A DNA stretch of 64,000 nucleotides from Fratercula arctica. Its lineage: Eukaryota > Chordata > Aves > Charadriiformes > Alcidae. The position numbers and the translations under genes were made by a program. Shown here one piece after another: positions 59,701-64,000 of the stretch (the first letter of the stretch is position 1; each line of letters begins with the position of its first letter). Location of the stretch: NCBI GenBank assembly GCA_947846985.1, contig CANTUZ010000025.1, forward strand, positions 18,784,100 through 18,848,099, in the 5' to 3' direction. Below the pieces are notes generated by a model, which saw only the letters and a list, made by a program, of their open reading frames with translations, was not told the DNA's origin and did no database searches.

Positions 59701-60754
59701 CTATCTATCTAACATGCCTATCATCCCTTCAACAATAGAATCTGATTGTGTCCCAGCTGTTCATTGGCAGACAAAGTACATCCCCCTCGGCTCATGTTCT
59801 TTGCCTGTCTTTCCTAAAAGAGCCTATATCCATCACTTCAGTAGCATTTCCATAATATAAGCTATCCCACAACATCTCTGTATTTCCACAGCTCAGTGAC
59901 TACACAAAACCTTTCATTTCTATACTTTTTTGTTTAATTCTTTTTGTGCTTTGCCGGCTGTGTTCAGGCACATGAGATAGGCCTGTGTCAGCCTGCTTCA
60001 TGTGAAAGGCCCCCTGTTGCTTTTCCTGTACATATTTCTGTCTTATCCTTCATTCTCCCATTCTCCCACTTTTATATGCACTTTGGTCTCCATCCTCCAA
60101 TGAACCTGGTTTAAAACCTTCCTCACTAGGTTAACAAGCCTATCAGAAAAGTTGGTCTTGTCCTGCTTTGTCAGATCAATGGAAAACTGATGACATCTCA
60201 TCCCTCCTACATCAAGATTGAATGAATCAGACAGATGAGATATCCACCTGTCCTCACTGATCATAGGGGGAGCAAGATGATCGCTATTTAGACAACTACA
60301 TCTAGGCAAGCTGAATTCCAGCTGTTATACTGGAACCTCAGCCTCTGAGGCAGACTTTCTACTAGTCATCTCAAAGCTTTTCCTAATGCTTGACGTATAT
60401 CTTATAAACAGGCTAGAACCTGACTTTCAACAGACTTCCATGCTTCTGGAAGAAGATGAGAATTTGGGTAAACATGATTGTATCCTGATTAAAATTGCTT
60501 GTTTACCTGTATCCAGTATCTTCATCAGTCCTCAGTCTTTTCTTTGTGTGTACAGATCGATGTCATCACTGTCATGACACAGTCTGTTGAGATTTCTTTT
60601 CTATTTCACACAAACCCATCCAAGATGTAAACCAGATGGTTTTGGTCTGCAGTTTAAAATGTCTACAAATCCTCTTGGGCATACTCAGCTTTATGTACAT
60701 GGCTACATTCAGTTTTATAAACTTCTAAGATAACATTTCCCATTCATATACTGC
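59701..60754. other. Intergenic sequence, nothing certain
   Basis: It may contain more of the decayed LINE at its left end. No gene recognised. Confidence 0.4.
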
Positions 60755-61922
60755 TGTTACGTGAAAGGGGCAAAGCGTTTTTGGCAGAAGATAAACCCCC
60801 TTGCGTTCTAACACTCCTCACCAAGGTGGGAGGCTAGGTGCGGCTGGGTTTAAATTCTGAGCGATGCCCAATTCACCACTATCAGACCAGTCACGTTTAA
60901 TATGTATTAAACTATTACGATTTGGATACACTAATAGTGGACTGCACCTTCAGTCTAGTCATGCTCATGAACTAGCACGGCCACTCTCGAGTCTTTGGTC
61001 GCATTCAATGAGGAACCGAAACGACTAGCTACTTAAACAGTGCAGTTTATTTAAACAACAGATATATAGGTTCTTAGGATTGCCGGTGATAAATACACTG
61101 TCTGCAAAGCACGTGCAAATGAAAGTATTGTTACATATACAAAATGCGTGACAAAGTTATAAACGATACAGCCTGGCTATAAATGTAGGGAAGAGATTCT
61201 CTAGAGAAATTTCTAAGTTTCCTGAGAAAGCACTCGGTATAATCTAAGTCTTACCCAAAGGCATCCCTGTGGGGGGGAAGAAAGGCTCAGCCTGTCGACT
61301 GATCCCAGAAGTCAGTGATGGAATTCTTTCACGATGGTATCTTCCCTGGGTATCCCCCCTCTCTCGGGCTATTTTTATACTATTTGTTATCTTCAAGGTG
61401 GAGTTTGAGTGACTTTAGTCATAAATACTTTAACTATGATTGGTGTAAAATTCTCTCGCTTCACAATTAAAGGTATAGTTTACGAAAAATTCAGGGCGCA
61501 GACTCAAGAAGGAGTGGTCACACCTTGGAGGTGGGTAGCCTTTGGGATGGAGGTGTGTTTTGGTATTATAATGACATTATAATGAGCAAAGTTTGCACAA
61601 AGGACAGCATTTCATCAAAATTTGACAAAATGTTGGCTCCGAGTATCGAGCAGGCAGCTAATTGGCAGCTTATCTATTTCATGGTATCGTCCCGTCCCCG
61701 TATCTGCTATACATCATAAGGTAAAGCCGCGGAATAATTGCATCCCGCCCCGTACCTCATGTAGCTTCACAAGCATCCTTATCAGGGAACCGCGGATGTT
61801 GTATTCTTCATGCCAGCTGCAGCTGTTTTCTACCTCAGAGGCCTCTTGATTTTATACTTTTCCTTAATGTGTGAACAATGCTGTACTTTTGTATTTTTAG
61901 CCAATTTAGTAATTATTCCACA
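60755..61922 (-). repeat. Solo LTR, family A, 1168 bp
   Basis: Starts (plus) TGTTACGTG and ends TTATTCCACA. Flanks are ACTGC on both sides (60750-60754 and 61923-61927). It is the longer form of the provirus 1 LTR and shows what that copy has lost. AATAAA on the sense strand lies near plus 61046-61053. Near-identity with 4465-4884 in shared blocks suggests recent activity. Confidence 0.92.
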
Positions 61923-62938
61923 ACTGCCACAATTAACATCTTGGCTAACACTTTTCTGGTTCTTTTCTGCTGGCAATCTCAAAGAAATGGCTTCAAAATT
62001 CACAAGCTCCTTCAAGCTTTTTTTCTTCGGTCATCATTTTTGCTCTGTGCTGTTGTTCTATTCAGGTACAGCAGTTTCTGTAATGATTATTTTTACCTCT
62101 TTCATTATCATGCCCTTTGCTATCATTTAAACTGCACCAGTGAGTTATCACCACACAAACTCAATGAATTTAAATCCTTTTAGATTGGTGTGTTCTGTGT
62201 TACGTTTAAATTCTGTGTCCAAAGAAGCATTTTTGAAATTCTAACCTTATTGGTAAGATAAACAAAAGCTCAGTTTCTTGGGTCTTGACACTCTGAATGC
62301 TTTGCTTTATACGGCTAACTCTAGTCTTTCCTATTCTGAAGCTGTTACTCATTGGCAGAAGACACAGATATGAATCCTGTCAGTGGCATTACTGCACTAG
62401 AAGCCAGACGTCAAAACAGAAAACTATGCCATATATTCTTGACAGGAGTAGCTTATTAGTCTGTGATAATATCCAAATAATTCCTTGGAATTTACCCATA
62501 ATAACTAATGTAAAAGAGAAAAATTTCTGAAAAGGCAGGCTGTACTCTAAATTGTTGCAAGGCAAGGGAGGGGTTAAAGATTTTGGAGGATATATTTTGG
62601 AAATGTTTCTTCTGACACATAATGTTATGATATTACACATCTTCTGGCATTAGTCACATCATCACTTCTCACATGGAGAAGCATGTTCGACATGACACAA
62701 TGTGACATGTCCAAACTAATATATCATCTGTAAAATAAGACTTGTAGGTGCTTTCTGTTCTCATAAGCACAGCTTCTTCCTTTCGTTTTAAAAAATATCT
62801 ATTTTTCTGGATGTTTTCCTCTCTGACATTCCCTTCTTAACTTCCCCATATGTTTCCGAGATTACTCATAGTTGAGCAAGGTAAATTGAAAATATTCACT
62901 GCATCAAGGGCAATAGGGAAGACAATTTTGTGAGAGGG
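61923..62938. other. Intergenic sequence, nothing recognised
   Basis: AT-rich with no recognisable feature. Confidence 0.5.
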
Positions 62939-63640
62939 TGTCATGGTTTTGGCCAAATTGGCCAATGGCCAGTGACAGATGCTCCCTCCCAGCCCCAGAT
63001 AAAGAGATTTATGAGTGTAGAAGAAACTAAACTACTTTAATGAAATATTAATAATAAGATAAAAAGGAAAATGAAATAGATACAGTATATACAAAACCGT
63101 ATTAAGCTCCCAGGGCGACATCACTGGCAGGCACTGGGGAAGTCCCAGGCTGGACTCAGTGTCGAGTGGGAACTGGGTTCCAGAGTTGGAGTCAGGAACA
63201 CATGGATCGGGATCAAAGGCAGATGAACAGACAGGGTCCTCCTTGGATGTCAGCCATTGAAGAAAGAGAGGCTGACCCTTTGATCCCTCAGCTTTTATAC
63301 TCAGCATGGGGCAGATGGGATGGAATACCCCTGTTGGTCAATTTTGGGTCACCTGTCCTGTCCACTCCTCCCTGCAGGTGGGACCCCTCTATGCTTTTCC
63401 ACTTCCAACCCTCCAGCGGGGCAAATAACAAAATTAGCTGACCTTGGTTGTTACAGCAATAAGTATAAGCAAGAGCCTCTCTGCATACCATTCCTTGGCA
63501 CAAACTGTCTTATCACTCTGAACGAACCATTTTAGACACAACATGCTGTTAATTTCAGAGAGTTAGAAGAGGCCTAGATAAGAAGTAAAATTAAAATTAC
63601 TGAACAGAAAGTTGGTTCTGTTTTACCTCAAACCAGGACA
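62939..63640 (-). repeat. Solo LTR, family C
   Basis: 702 bp, plus-strand ends TGTCATGG ... CAGGACA. Both flanks are GAGGG (62934-62938 and 63641-63645). It is very close to the copy at 54480-55210, with a small deletion near 62990. Confidence 0.95.
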
Positions 63641-64000
63641 GAGGGACAGAAAGTGGAGTTTGTTTTCTTGCTTATTTTGTATGGCAGCAGTACTTTTTAG
63701 CTTTTGGAAATTGTCAGTCTGAACAGTTCTTCGATCTTCTAACTTTAAGGAACTTTAAATACAGCTAAAGGCTGGGAACGTTTGGTAGCTTTATTTGTTT
63801 TCTCCACTGAATATATGGGCCTAAAAATGGTATTTTCAGCCCTCCGATCTTGCATGGCTAAAGTTAGATCTTATCCTGGTGATTAAGTCATGATACTTTG
63901 TGCAATGACAGAGACAGAAAGAAAACAAATTTTAGTACATCTTATGAGCAATGACTGATCCTCTACTGAAAGGCTTTTTTTTTTTTTTTTTTTTAAAAAA
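63641..64000. other. Intergenic sequence ending in T20-A6
   Basis: No gene recognised. Positions 63975-63994 are twenty T followed by six A at the window edge, possibly the start of another repeat or an assembly-sensitive homopolymer. Confidence 0.5.

Overview
The window reads as bird nuclear DNA. It carries CR1-type LINEs with the avian 3' tail (ATTCTRTG-like octamer repeats), several families of class III (ERVL/spuma-like) endogenous retroviruses, and one host coding exon. That exon, on the minus strand at 20021-20123, matches exon 1 of RIT2 (a Ras-like small GTPase). It has the P-loop and a consensus splice donor. If this is right, about 1-20020 is RIT2 intron 1 and 20124-64000 lies upstream of the gene. 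RIT2 is Z-linked in chicken by my recollection. The window cannot say whether this copy is Z or W, but by eye about 45% of it is recognisable mobile DNA, far above the usual bird level, which hints at W or another repeat refuge.

Left edge (1-5797): a minus-strand provirus (provirus 1, tRNA-Ser primer site, gag/pro-pol joined by a -1 frameshift site) sits in a CR1 element and runs off the window. 6800-7444 holds an LTR-like segment, 9301-10040 a solo LTR of family D and 15546-16274 a solo LTR of family C. The rest up to 20020 is intronic sequence with nothing I recognise.

Middle (20021-34306): RIT2 exon 1; a solo family-B LTR; a nearly intact env-less provirus 2 (21580-27857, tRNA-Lys1,2 primer site, 5-bp target duplication AAAGC, open 674-codon gag, pol with one frameshift and one amber codon). 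Next come two abutting LTR-like blocks (27923-29829) and a 3' CR1 fragment (32930-34306).

34307-44572 is about 10 kb without a recognisable gene or mobile element. 44573-50510 is provirus 3, an older relative of provirus 2, itself broken by two family-D LTRs in opposite orientation and a 1.2-kb deletion in pol. Right side: a CR1 split by a family-C LTR (54407-56077), an old decayed CR1 (58238-59700), a full-length family-A LTR (60755-61922) and another family-C LTR (62939-63640).

Apart from RIT2 nothing here is a host gene. The most informative signals are in the proviruses: two different gag-pol recoding strategies, one of them (an in-frame UAG) conserved between two separately decayed copies; a Gag with several membrane-like segments at its N-terminus; and nested insertions whose order can be read from exact target-site duplications.
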